Positions 36,715-44,672 of a stretch of 64,000 bases of DNA are shown here, piece after piece. The DNA is from Thalassobacillus cyri. GTDB taxonomy: Bacteria; Bacillota; Bacilli; Bacillales; Halobacillaceae. Within the stretch, counting starts at the first letter, position 1. Each line of letters opens with the position of its first letter. The translations under genes and the position numbers were made by a program. Where the stretch lies: contig NZ_FNQR01000016.1 in NCBI RefSeq assembly GCF_900107755.1, positions 32,719-96,718 on the forward strand. Direction: 5' to 3'. Below the pieces are notes generated by a model, which was not told where the DNA came from, did no database searches, and was given only the letters and a program-made list of their open reading frames with translations.

Positions 36715-38253
36715 TTGAATATTAGTGATCAGTTGTCGTTGACGGCCAAGCAGCAACCGGACAAAGCAGCCTACATATTCCAGGACAAAGAAACCAGCTA
36801 CCGGGAATTAGAAGGAGCCGTCACGAAATTTGCTTCCAGTTTGAAGGGGCTCGGTTATGGAAAAGGTGATCACCTGGCATTAGTGGCAGGCAACAGTCCA
36901 TATTTCATCATTGGATTGTACGGAGCATTAAGGGTCGGAGCAACCGTTATCCCAATAAATCCGATCTATACGGTCGATGAAATGAGCTACATTTTGAAAA
37001 ATGGTGATGTGAAAGGTGTCATCACAATGGATGTCCTGCTTGAGAAATTCGAGCATATGGATGCGGCGATTCCAGGAATTGAGCATTATTTTGTTGGGGA
37101 AACAGGTGGTAAACCGGACTGGCAACAGTCTTCGCTGGGCGAAAAAATGAAATCGTTTACAAAAACGGTGGAAGCAGGCGGACTGGAGTTGGAGCGGCCG
37201 GAGCTGGATGATGACCAAACCGCAGTCATTCTATACACCTCCGGCACTACAGGGAAGCCGAAAGGCGCCATGCTTACACATAAAAATATCTATTCCAACG
37301 CCAAAGATGTCGCTGATTATCTGGAATTTACAAATGATGATCGGGTCATCGCAGCGCTTCCGATGTTCCATGTGTTCTGTTTGACCGTGGCTTTGAATGG
37401 ACCTTTGATGAACGGAGGAACAATACTGATCGTGCCGAAGTTCTCGCCACAGGAAGTTTTCAAAATTTCAAAGGAATGGCAGGCCACCGTCTTTGCAGGG
37501 GTGCCTACGATGTATAATTACCTCTTACAGACAGGCGATGGCATGGAAGAGACGTTCAAGCAAAACCGGATTTGTATTTCCGGTGGAGCTTCCATGCCAG
37601 TCGCGCTTCTGAAAGCATTCGAGAAAAAATTCGACGTCATTGTTTCGGAAGGCTATGGGTTGTCCGAAGCAAGTCCTGTCACCTGTTTCAACCCGCTTGA
37701 TCGTCCAAGAAAGCCAGGTTCGATCGGGAAGAATATCAAGAATGTCGAGAACAGAGTAGTGGACGAGCTTGGCGAGGAAGTGGCACCAGGAGAAGTCGGT
37801 GAGTTGGTCGTCAAAGGACCGAATGTCATGAAAGGCTATTACAAAATGCCTGAGGAAACATCAGTAGCGATTCGAAATGGCTGGTTATATACCGGCGACA
37901 TGGCGAAAATGGATGATGAAGGCTATTTCTATATCGTTGACCGCAAAAAGGATATGATTCTGGTCGGCGGCTATAACGTTTATCCGCGGGAAGTGGAAGA
38001 AGTGCTGTATGAGCATCCAAATATTTCTGAGGTAGCAGTCATCGGAGCTCCCCATCCTGATTCCGGGGAAAGCGTGATCAGCTTTGTCGTTTCTGATAAT
38101 CCTGATTTAAATGAAGAACAAGTCATCACCTATTGCCGCGAACATCTTGCAAAATACAAAGTGCCGACAAGCGTCGAATTTTTAGAAGAGCTTCCTAAGA
38201 ATACGACAGGTAAGATTTTACGTAAAAATCTGCGTGATAAAATCGCTCAATAA
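36715..38253 (+). CDS. lcfB: Long-chain fatty acid-CoA ligase LcfB (YhfL)
   Basis: 512 residues. ATP-binding P-loop YTSGTTGKPKGAM near 174-186, EGYGLSEASPV, and the C-terminal A-domain signature GWLYTGDMAKMDDEGYF with the hinge DRKKDMI and catalytic Lys in TGKILRK. It makes acyl-CoA from fatty acid, ATP and CoA. The start is TTG 36715, seven bases after AGGGGGA; ATG 36711 is out of frame and soon closed. A FadR box lies upstream. Confidence 0.94.
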   Translation: MNISDQLSLTAKQQPDKAAYIFQDKETSYRELEGAVTKFASSLKGLGYGKGDHLALVAGNSPYFIIGLYGALRVGATVIPINPIYTVDEMSYILKNGDVKGVITMDVLLEKFEHMDAAIPGIEHYFVGETGGKPDWQQSSLGEKMKSFTKTVEAGGLELERPELDDDQTAVILYTSGTTGKPKGAMLTHKNIYSNAKDVADYLEFTNDDRVIAALPMFHVFCLTVALNGPLMNGGTILIVPKFSPQEVFKISKEWQATVFAGVPTMYNYLLQTGDGMEETFKQNRICISGGASMPVALLKAFEKKFDVIVSEGYGLSEASPVTCFNPLDRPRKPGSIGKNIKNVENRVVDELGEEVAPGEVGELVVKGPNVMKGYYKMPEETSVAIRNGWLYTGDMAKMDDEGYFYIVDRKKDMILVGGYNVYPREVEEVLYEHPNISEVAVIGAPHPDSGESVISFVVSDNPDLNEEQVITYCREHLAKYKVPTSVEFLEELPKNTTGKILRKNLRDKIAQ

Positions 38254-38258
38254 ATATA

Positions 38259-38288
38259 AAAGAGGTCCCGTTGCGGACCTCTTTTTTG
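38259..38288 (+). terminator. Terminator of lcfB
   Basis: AGAGGTCCC pairs with GGACCTCT around a short GTTGC loop, followed by six T. Confidence 0.9.
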
Positions 38289-38375
38289 TCTCATATAACT
38301 ATAAAATTGTCTCTTACCCAATGATTTTGACTCATAACTCGGAATAATTGAATAGGGCGGCGTGTCAGCAAGGAA

Positions 38376-38966
38376 TCAGTCAACTGTCCTCATAATCCGT
38401 TTGAACACTTTTTCTTTATCGAATCCTTCACCCATGGAAAACTTTTCAATCAGATAGTTTTCCTGATCAATCAAATAAGTGAAAGAATCATGGACAATAT
38501 AGTCTGTTCCACGGTCCTGGAAACGGAATCGGAAGGGTTCGGCGAAAGCTTTCGTATCTTCAAGTGAGCCACGCAGGAAAGTCCACCCCTCTTCATCAGG
38601 ACTGATGGCGTACGTATCCATATATTTTTTAATCCGTTCCGGTGTATCGTTTTCAGGGTCAATGGACACGGAGATGAACTCTACTTCTTTGCCATAGACA
38701 CCTTCTTCTTTCAACATTTCCCTTAAATGCATCATCCGCTGGGTAGTCAGCGGGCAGACGTCTGGACACTTGGTGTAGTAAAATTCAATCAAGCGTACTT
38801 TTGGCTCCATGTTTTCAAAATCATAGCTTTCTGCTGATACCGTTTCAAGCAGAATATCCTCTGGCAGCTGAACCCCTGAATCACGCCAAACTTCCAGATA
38901 CATGATGCCAATGGTAATACCAATAGCAATGATACCAGCAAACATTGCATAATATCTTTTTTTCAT
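38376..38966 (-). CDS. SCO1/SenC-family copper-handling protein, copy 1
   Basis: 196 residues: an N-terminal signal anchor (about 5-24) and a thioredoxin-like SCO domain with the copper motif KCPDVCP (Cys67, Cys71) and distal His in YIVHDSF. Proteins of this family supply copper to the CuA site of cytochrome oxidase. It is not next to an oxidase gene; a second SCO protein is encoded at 60624-61259 inside the ba3 operon. Start after AGGGGGAG. Confidence 0.88.
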   Translation of the reverse strand: MKKRYYAMFAGIIAIGITIGIMYLEVWRDSGVQLPEDILLETVSAESYDFENMEPKVRLIEFYYTKCPDVCPLTTQRMMHLREMLKEEGVYGKEVEFISVSIDPENDTPERIKKYMDTYAISPDEEGWTFLRGSLEDTKAFAEPFRFRFQDRGTDYIVHDSFTYLIDQENYLIEKFSMGEGFDKEKVFKRIMRTVD

Positions 38967-39329
38967 AATAACTCCCCCTGCTTACGAATGGAATATATTC
39001 TTATCATACAATGTTATAGCAGGGAATATAGGGGAAACTCGTGGCGAACTGATGACAAAAGGTTGAAAATGAAATTCACAAAATCCCATTTCAATAACAA
39101 TAAATTCAAATAAATGAGAATTTTATGACAGAAACTAGAAATAACGCAATGGCATTTGCGGTGTACCGCAATATTTTTTCGGTGAAGGACGAGGGGGGAT
39201 ATATTAGAATAAAAATATGAGTTAGTTGTTGATCACCTGATGGCGATCGGCAACTGCAATGGAAAAGCTTTTCCCAAGCTTTTTCATGGATTTAATTCCC
39301 TCACTCAAAAGTTTAACCAGTCGTCTCTT
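38967..39329. other. Gene-free stretch with a strong hairpin
   Basis: AT-rich, no credible gene. A 13-base stem with one mismatch and a TGAT loop occupies about 39225-39254 (GTTGTTGATC against GATCGGCAAC). It is followed by the short palindrome GGAAAAGCTTTTCC and then a terminator at 39330-39368, so a small untranslated transcript is possible. Confidence 0.4.
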
Positions 39330-39368
39330 GGCCAATATCCACCGTTGGATATTGGTCCTTTTTTATCT
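39330..39368 (+). terminator. Orphan terminator upstream of repeats
   Basis: CCAATATCC pairs with GGATATTGG, followed by TCCTTTTTTATC. There is no plus-strand gene directly upstream. Confidence 0.75.
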
Positions 39369-39459
39369 CTTTTTTGCCCGCTGTTAAATATCAGTGTTGA
39401 TTTTCCACTTATGCTCCCTTTACTGGGAGAAACTGTTTCCGTTATGGTGGTGAGCGTTT

Positions 39460-39638
39460 GGAGGTCCGGGAAATCACTCGCTTTCCATGGGCGTACGGTG
39501 AGCTTCCTCGGGCTAAAGCCCTGCGGGATCTCACCATGTACTATTTTCCCATAGGACTTTGAATAAGCTTCTTGAATAAACACCGCACGAAGAAAATGCG
39601 TAGCATTTTCGAGGAGTCTCGCAATTTCCCGGACCTCC
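39460..39638 (+). repeat. Type-B repeat with perfect 15-base inverted ends
   Basis: GGAGGTCCGGGAAAT at the left and ATTTCCCGGACCTCC at the right are perfect inverted repeats bounding 179 bases. Inside are CTCGCTTTCCATGGGCGTAC, GCTAAAGCCCTGCGGGATCT and the AAAATGC-GTA-GCATTTT hairpin. A near-identical copy lies at 63130-63307. Confidence 0.82.
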
Positions 39639-39784
39639 TTGCATTTATAAGAGTCGGTAGGCAGAATCCTTCAAACATAGTAACAGTTACAAAGAGAGCT
39701 TGTTTCCTGCATCATTGTTGTCATGCAGTGAATGTGGAAGATATCTTCTTACAGCTTAGGGTTCGTTCCTCAAAAAAAGGATAG

Positions 39785-40140
39785 GGTAACGGGGAGTCTC
39801 GCCGTTTCCGTTCCCATCCAGCCAGTTTGTACTAAACGGACCCTTCAAAAGGAGAAAGAATGTAGTTGAAACCTTCATCTTGATGCATTTACAAAGGATA
39901 TAAAGGTGCCAAAGTCTTCTTTCTATTATCATGGGCGGTTTTCACAAGTGTGATTTCGAGAACTTCCCATGACTAGGGGCATAGGGAAACGATGAGACTC
40001 CTGTGGGAAATGCGGGATCGCTGAGGCCCCGCAAGGCGAAGCCTGAGGAGACTCAGCACACGCCCACGGAAAGCGAATCGTTTCCCGTAGCTCCTAAACT
40101 CCAAAAATATCTCGAAAGCAAGTCTTCGACTTTATGGTCT
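39785..40140 (-). repeat. Composite intergenic repeat, copy 3 (inverted relative to copy 1)
   Basis: On the minus strand it reads like 15584-15935 from end to end. It holds ATAAAGTCGAAGACTTG, a 103-base palindromic core (39984-40086, same length as the core of copy 1), then ATATCCTTTGTAAATGCATC and GTTTAGTACAAACTGGCTGG. Confidence 0.8.
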
Positions 40141-40192
40141 GATAGTTGCGTAGGCGTCTTAGGAAATACCAATGCTTAGCTAAACCTTTGCA

Positions 40193-40226
40193 TAAAAAAA
40201 CTCCTCGATATGCTGCGAGGAGTTCT
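40193..40226 (-). terminator. Terminator of the DUF3939-like gene
   Basis: AACTCCTCG pairs with CGAGGAGTT, followed by TTTTTTA on the minus strand. Confidence 0.88.
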
Positions 40227-40229
40227 CGT

Positions 40230-40703
40230 TTATTTTTTTGAGGGGGATTGATAGGTGATGAGGAATTCTTCATCTGTAATGTAGAAATCGCGATCAGGCC
40301 GGTAAGGAAGCAGTTTCAATGTCTCGAGCTTATAAAAGCTCACCCGTTTGTAAGGATCGTTCTCGATAATCGGAAGTTCCTTCGTGGCTTTCATATACTG
40401 ATCGACTGCACGCTGGACAGTATCAAGGTCGATGGCGAGCTGCTTTTCTTCCTCGGGAAAAATTTCATAAGTTTCCCGTGACATATAGTAAGTTTCTATC
40501 GGAATCCCTTTCAGAAAAGGGGCCACTAAGTCATAATCAATCGTCAAGTCTTCCTTTATGATGAGACTTAGTTCGACGCCTTTTGGAAGCTGGCTGGCAT
40601 AAGCATTGACCGCTTTCCGTACTTCATGTATCGAAATGCTGCGCTGTTCATAAACTTCTGTCGGTTTTGAAGGGCTTTTTGTCTTTTTCTTTTTCTTCCA
40701 CAT
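40230..40703 (-). CDS. DUF3939-like protein
   Basis: 157 residues: a lysine-rich N-terminus (MWKKKKKTKSP), then a mixed alpha/beta domain with PKGVELSLIIKEDLTIDYDL and ETYYMSRETYEIF. The pattern resembles the uncharacterised Bacillaceae DUF3939 family (from memory, not checked). No membrane segment or catalytic motif is seen. Divergent from the small acidic gene at 40769. Confidence 0.7.
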   Translation of the reverse strand: MWKKKKKTKSPSKPTEVYEQRSISIHEVRKAVNAYASQLPKGVELSLIIKEDLTIDYDLVAPFLKGIPIETYYMSRETYEIFPEEEKQLAIDLDTVQRAVDQYMKATKELPIIENDPYKRVSFYKLETLKLLPYRPDRDFYITDEEFLITYQSPSKK

Positions 40704-40768
40704 TCATCATTCCTCCTTGTTTAGAATATGTCCGTCATGCACACACTAACAGGGGAGGTGTGTGTAAA

Positions 40769-40912
40769 ATGGACTATGGGCACAATAATGATCGTGAGCT
40801 TGATATCTATACCTGTATCAACCCTGAATTCGGCTGGCCGGATGACGACTGCTGGCATGATGGTCACAGGGAAGAAATGGAGGCACGACAGAATCCTTTA
40901 GCACAATTATAG
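40769..40912 (+). CDS. Small acidic Trp/Cys-containing protein (47 aa), unknown
   Basis: ATG 40769 follows GGGGAGGTG. The product starts MDYGHNNDRELDIY and contains CINPEFGWPDDDCWHDGHRE: two cysteines, two histidines and many Asp/Glu that might bind metal. I do not recognise a family. The strong ribosome site, and a composition unlike random frames, support it. Confidence 0.6.
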   Translation: MDYGHNNDRELDIYTCINPEFGWPDDDCWHDGHREEMEARQNPLAQL

Positions 40913-41034
40913 CAGAAGGATAAAATTTCAATAAAAAATTGAAAAACTTTTGCGAAAAATTAGGACTTTATTCATGTTATCTGGTACATTTAAAGAGCAC
41001 AAATTATTTTGATTGTGAAAGGAAGATGACATGA

Positions 41035-41553
41035 ATGAATCCAACAAAAAAAGGTGATTTCGAAATCACCTCACAGACCCTCGCGCTGATCGCCACAACG
41101 ACTCCTTATGGGAAAGTGACGACAGAGGTGCTCGAAACCCATTCGAAACGCGAAATCCCAGTCCAACCCAGCCGGCTTGTCGATGAAGCGTGCCGCTATT
41201 TCGCCGCCAGTCTGCCAGGGCGCTTAGCTGGCACGAAACAAGTCGCCGGTTTCACTCATAAGCCGCCAATCGTCATTTCCCAATCGATGGGTATCTACTT
41301 CTTTCCTACTATTTCCCCGAAACGAAAAGACTGCTCCTGGATCGCCCACAGCCATATTCACTCCTTCGATAGCAACGACGGCTACAATACCACTATTCAT
41401 TTTACTAACGGCACCTCGATTGTTGTGCCCGTTTCTCCCGGTATGATCGCCAATCAAATCCAGCGCACTGCTCAGTTCCGTTTCTTGCTGGAAAACCGGA
41501 TCAAGCATTCTTCTGTGTATACTGCGGAGCAGATCGCAGAGCCTTTTGCATAA
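41035..41553 (+). CDS. comK: Competence transcription factor ComK
   Basis: 172 residues, shorter than the 192 of B. subtilis but with the family core: DEACRYFAASLPGRLAGTKQ, THKPPIVIS and FFPTISPKRKDCSWIAHSHI. ComK activates DNA-uptake genes by binding paired AT-boxes. The start follows AAAGGAAG by nine bases. The missing length is at the C-terminus, the end that MecA/ClpCP recognises in B. subtilis. The 3' end overlaps the converging yhjD by 53 bases. Confidence 0.9.
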   Translation: MNPTKKGDFEITSQTLALIATTTPYGKVTTEVLETHSKREIPVQPSRLVDEACRYFAASLPGRLAGTKQVAGFTHKPPIVISQSMGIYFFPTISPKRKDCSWIAHSHIHSFDSNDGYNTTIHFTNGTSIVVPVSPGMIANQIQRTAQFRFLLENRIKHSSVYTAEQIAEPFA

Positions 41554-41890
41554 GTTCATACAGGATACTTTCAACTTTTTTGCGAATAGCCGGGTTGAAG
41601 TAATTACGTTTTTCTTCATAGCCATGAGCGAGGAACAGGAATGAAGTGAAGGAATCATTTTTGCTGACCTGGACTACCTGAAGCTTTTCCCGGTCCATGC
41701 GGGCACGGAGCTCTCTCCGTTCGGTACGGGCTTCATATTCCATTTTCCCTAATAACTCCAAATAATGCTCCTTGATTTTAAATTGACCCTTTTCGATATG
41801 CCGGCGGTCCTGCTGGATGACCACGAGAGCCATCGAAAGGAATAGGTAGCGGGAGGTGACCTCCAGCTCTTCTTCTTTCAAGTAGCGCAT
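41501..41890 (-). CDS. yhjD: YhjD-like protein
   Basis: 129 mostly helical, charged residues (SRYLFLSMALVVIQQDRRHIEKG, ARTERRELRARMDREKLQV). Family and position before yhjE and the signal peptidase fit YhjD of B. subtilis; function unknown. ATG 41890 follows GGAGG by nine bases. Its last 17 codons lie antisense to the end of comK. Confidence 0.72.
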   Translation of the reverse strand: MRYLKEEELEVTSRYLFLSMALVVIQQDRRHIEKGQFKIKEHYLELLGKMEYEARTERRELRARMDREKLQVVQVSKNDSFTSFLFLAHGYEEKRNYFNPAIRKKVESILYELMQKALRSAPQYTQKNA

Positions 41891-41978
41891 GACATTTCCC
41901 TCCGTTGCGAACGTGTGTTCTGATATAGGTATTATAGCACGAACGGGAAAAAAGTATGCAAGTTTTTTTCTGGAAAAT

Positions 41979-41993
41979 TTGGAAACGTTTACT
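41979..41993 (+). promoter_or_regulatory. Candidate CcpA site (cre) upstream of yhjE
   Basis: TTGGAAACGTTTACT agrees with the relaxed cre pattern WTGNAANCGNWNNCW at every fixed position. It lies between divergent yhjD and yhjE; carbon control is inference. Confidence 0.5.
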
Positions 41994-42119
41994 GAGTCAG
42001 GTTAAATTAGGGTAAGCTATAGATGAAAGAATCCATGGCATCAATCAATAGTCAAACCGGCTGTTTTTGATTAAAATGGAACCAGAGGAATGAATTGCAC
42101 AAGCTAAGGAGCTACTTTG

Positions 42120-42767
42120 ATGTATATCTATACCCTGAATTTCGATAAATTCCAGCAAATGTATGAAAATGACAGGCTTTATGAATATATTATGGCGCAA
42201 TTGGAAAGATACGAGGCACTCGGTCCTCTACCGGGGATCCTGCTGCCGATGTTTGAAGCTTTTTTGCCAATCCTTCCGTTAGTAATGTTTGTTCTAGCTA
42301 ATTCCGTAGCCTATGGATTGCTGAAAGGATTTCTTTACTCCTGGATAGGTTCGAGTGTCGGAGCGATCATCGTATTTATCATTATTCGGCGGCTCCGAAA
42401 AAAGCGCTTCATGAAGTTCATCGCCGACCAAAAGCAGGTGAGAAAGGTGACCCACTGGGTCGAGAGTCATGGTTTCGGTCCATTGTTTCTATTGATGTGT
42501 TTTCCTTTTTCACCATCGGCGATCATCAATGTCGTAGCTGGATTATCTGATGTCAGCAGGCAGCAGTTCGTCCTGGCCGTCCTTTTAGGGAAATCGGTGA
42601 TGATTTTCACCATCGCCTATGTTGGGGAAAGCATCACTTCCTTCGCCCAGAATCCAGTAAAAACAATCGTTGTCGCAGTCTGTATCACGTTATTCTGGGT
42701 GCTTGGAAAATTTCTTGAAAAGTGGCTTCAGAAAAAAGCGGAGCGGAAACGTTATCAAAACGATTAG
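42120..42767 (+). CDS. yhjE: TVP38/TMEM64 (DedA-like) membrane protein YhjE
   Basis: 215 residues with five to six membrane helices. The SNARE-associated/VTT-type core is visible in GILLPMFEAFLPILPL and CFPFSPSAIINVVAGLS. I chose ATG 42120, eight bases after AAGGAG. Such proteins are proposed lipid scramblases or transporters. It precedes the signal peptidase gene by 53 bases, as in B. subtilis. Confidence 0.88.
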   Translation: MYIYTLNFDKFQQMYENDRLYEYIMAQLERYEALGPLPGILLPMFEAFLPILPLVMFVLANSVAYGLLKGFLYSWIGSSVGAIIVFIIIRRLRKKRFMKFIADQKQVRKVTHWVESHGFGPLFLLMCFPFSPSAIINVVAGLSDVSRQQFVLAVLLGKSVMIFTIAYVGESITSFAQNPVKTIVVAVCITLFWVLGKFLEKWLQKKAERKRYQND

Positions 42768-42820
42768 ACTTTGTCAAAACAGGGTAAGATGTTGTTAGCA
42801 CACACCCTGGAGGCATAGTT

Positions 42821-43363
42821 ATGAAAAAGAAGAAATTTTGGCGTGTTTTCCGTACAGTACTTTTTGCGTTATTGATAGCATTTTTGTTCCGTAATTATCT
42901 TTTTGCAAGCTACATTGTAGACGGAGAATCGATGGAACCGACATTGTATGACGGAAACTTGTTGATGGTAAATAAAGTGATTTATGACTGGCAGGGGATT
43001 GGTCGGGATGACGTGATCGTTTTCCATGCTAATGAAAAAGAAGATTATGTGAAGCGGGTGATCGGCGTACCGGGAGATCACATCGAGTTCAAAGATGATA
43101 CGTTATATATAAATGGCGAAGCTCAGCCGGAAAAATATCTGGATGCGCTGCGTCCAAACGATGGAAAGTTATTCACCAAAGACTTCACACTGGAAGAAGT
43201 GACAGGGAAAAGCGAGGTTCCGGAAGGCCATCTGTTCGTGATGGGTGATAACCGCCGGGACAGCTTAGACAGTCGCTACTTCGGATTTGTTTCGATGGAC
43301 AGTGTGGTCGGAAAAGTCGATGTCCGGTATTGGCCGATGTCACAGCTGGCGATTCAGTTTTAA
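42821..43363 (+). CDS. sipV: Type I signal peptidase (SipV position)
   Basis: 180 residues: an N-terminal membrane anchor (10-28), catalytic Ser37 in GESMEPTL, general-base Lys78 in YVKRVIGVPGD and box E GDNRRDSLDSRYFG. It removes signal peptides at the outer membrane face. The symbol rests on synteny with yhjE and addB; it could equally be named lepB. Confidence 0.9.
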   Translation: MKKKKFWRVFRTVLFALLIAFLFRNYLFASYIVDGESMEPTLYDGNLLMVNKVIYDWQGIGRDDVIVFHANEKEDYVKRVIGVPGDHIEFKDDTLYINGEAQPEKYLDALRPNDGKLFTKDFTLEEVTGKSEVPEGHLFVMGDNRRDSLDSRYFGFVSMDSVVGKVDVRYWPMSQLAIQF

Positions 43364-43379
43364 TTAAAAAAGCTTATAC

Positions 43380-43425
43380 GAAAACCCCTGGTGGCAATCA
43401 TTTGCCGACAGGGGTTTTCTTTTTG
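43380..43425 (+). terminator. Terminator of yhjE-sipV
   Basis: AAAACCCCTG pairs with CAGGGGTTTT, enclosing GGCAA/TTGCC, followed by CTTTTT. Confidence 0.85.
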
Positions 43426-43444
43426 GGGAGAATTTTTATGATTC

Positions 43445-44587
43445 TCAATAAATTCTTTCGGAAATCAAGCGGTACGCGATCAGGGTTAGAAAGGCGAATA
43501 AAACTGCAATGGCATAAACAGCAGTTTCCAATGGTAAAAAAGGAGCAAGGAATGAGCCGGCGCTTGCACCGGTTAACAGTACAAAAGAATAGATCGAAAG
43601 AGCGCTGCCTCTATTCTTGACGGCTAAGCTTCCGATCAGGACGATGACCATCGGGATAGTCACCGAAGTCGAAGCCACCATCATGACCGACGCCCAAATC
43701 AATGTCCCTGTAGAAATTCCGATCATGGCCGGGATAAATGCGGCCATCATCAGACTTAGGAACAGACATAGCAGGACAGCAGGAGGCAAACGTTTTTGGA
43801 TGCGACTCACGAAAAAAGCAGGAATCACTCCGATCAAACCGAGCATACGAAATTGCTGCAGGGTCAGTGGCAACCCTTCTGGATTCTTTTCTATAAACCA
43901 TTCGAAGCTGCTGTAGAACAGCATGATGGTAAAAAGTAGAAAGAAGCTGATCAGGTAGAGTTTTTGCAAGGAAGATTGCTTGAAAAATGATAGAATAGTA
44001 ATAAGCGAAATCGCCGCTTTTCTTCTGTCTACCATGTCAGGAGGGCGTAAAGCTGCGGCCATCAGGACGGCGCAGCTCAAGTAACAAAAACTGAAAACGA
44101 CGAATACCATTTGATAGCTGTAAGATGACCCGAAATAGCCGGATACCAGCTGACCGAAAATCCCGGCAAACAAAAAGCCGGTATTGATCATGGCGATTAC
44201 AAAGGACTGCCGTGAGCCGGAAAACTGCTTGAAGGTATAGCTGAAGGCGGGCGGTGCAAAGCTTGCTGCTAAAAACCCTTGCACTGCCCGTAAAAACAGC
44301 AGCATACCAAAAGAATCGGTCAAGGCGATGATTCCTGTCACAGCCATGACAGCAGCCATGCCAATCTGAAGGATGCGGGCATTGGAATAGATATCGGAAA
44401 GGATGCCGAAGCATAATAGACCGACTGCGTAGCAAATGATGAACAACGTGCTGGTTAGAGAAGTCCAGGCCGGACTGGTTCCAAAATGTTCAGCGAGAGC
44501 AGGATGGAGCGGGAGCATGGTATACAGGTTGCTTGCGATGAATATTCCGGAAGCTATCAGAACCATCGCCTGGAAGGCTTGCTTCAT
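43445..44587 (-). CDS. Major facilitator superfamily transporter
   Basis: 380 residues with about twelve membrane helices. The MFS loop 2-3 region (GLLCFGILSDIYSNARIL) and the motif-C region in helix 5 (MINTGFLFAGIFGQLVSGYF) suggest a proton-driven efflux system of the drug/sugar antiporter type. The substrate cannot be predicted. It sits where B. subtilis has other genes between sipV and addB, and is divergent from addB. Confidence 0.82.
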   Translation of the reverse strand: MKQAFQAMVLIASGIFIASNLYTMLPLHPALAEHFGTSPAWTSLTSTLFIICYAVGLLCFGILSDIYSNARILQIGMAAVMAVTGIIALTDSFGMLLFLRAVQGFLAASFAPPAFSYTFKQFSGSRQSFVIAMINTGFLFAGIFGQLVSGYFGSSYSYQMVFVVFSFCYLSCAVLMAAALRPPDMVDRRKAAISLITILSFFKQSSLQKLYLISFFLLFTIMLFYSSFEWFIEKNPEGLPLTLQQFRMLGLIGVIPAFFVSRIQKRLPPAVLLCLFLSLMMAAFIPAMIGISTGTLIWASVMMVASTSVTIPMVIVLIGSLAVKNRGSALSIYSFVLLTGASAGSFLAPFLPLETAVYAIAVLFAFLTLIAYRLISERIY

Positions 44588-44672
44588 AACGGGTCATCCT
44601 CTCGTTGCTATAATATAATTCACGATATGTAATGAAGACCACAGTGTGCATGAAGAAGGAGGAAACCGATCG

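Noticed and set aside
36711..36726. ATG at 36711 as the lcfB start
   Set aside because: Out of frame and followed by a stop after four codons; TTG 36715 has the right spacing from AGGGGGA.
39240..39583. Open frames across the 39.4 kb repeat, with a similar peptide in the 63.1 kb repeat
   Set aside because: The shared peptide (EIPQGFSPRKLTVRP) merely reflects DNA similarity of the two repeats; starts and stops differ and there is no ribosome site.
40913..41034. Paired ComK boxes (AAAA-N5-TTTT) for comK autoactivation
   Set aside because: The region has A- and T-runs and a TTTCAAT/ATTGAAA inverted repeat, but no pair with the correct N5 spacing.
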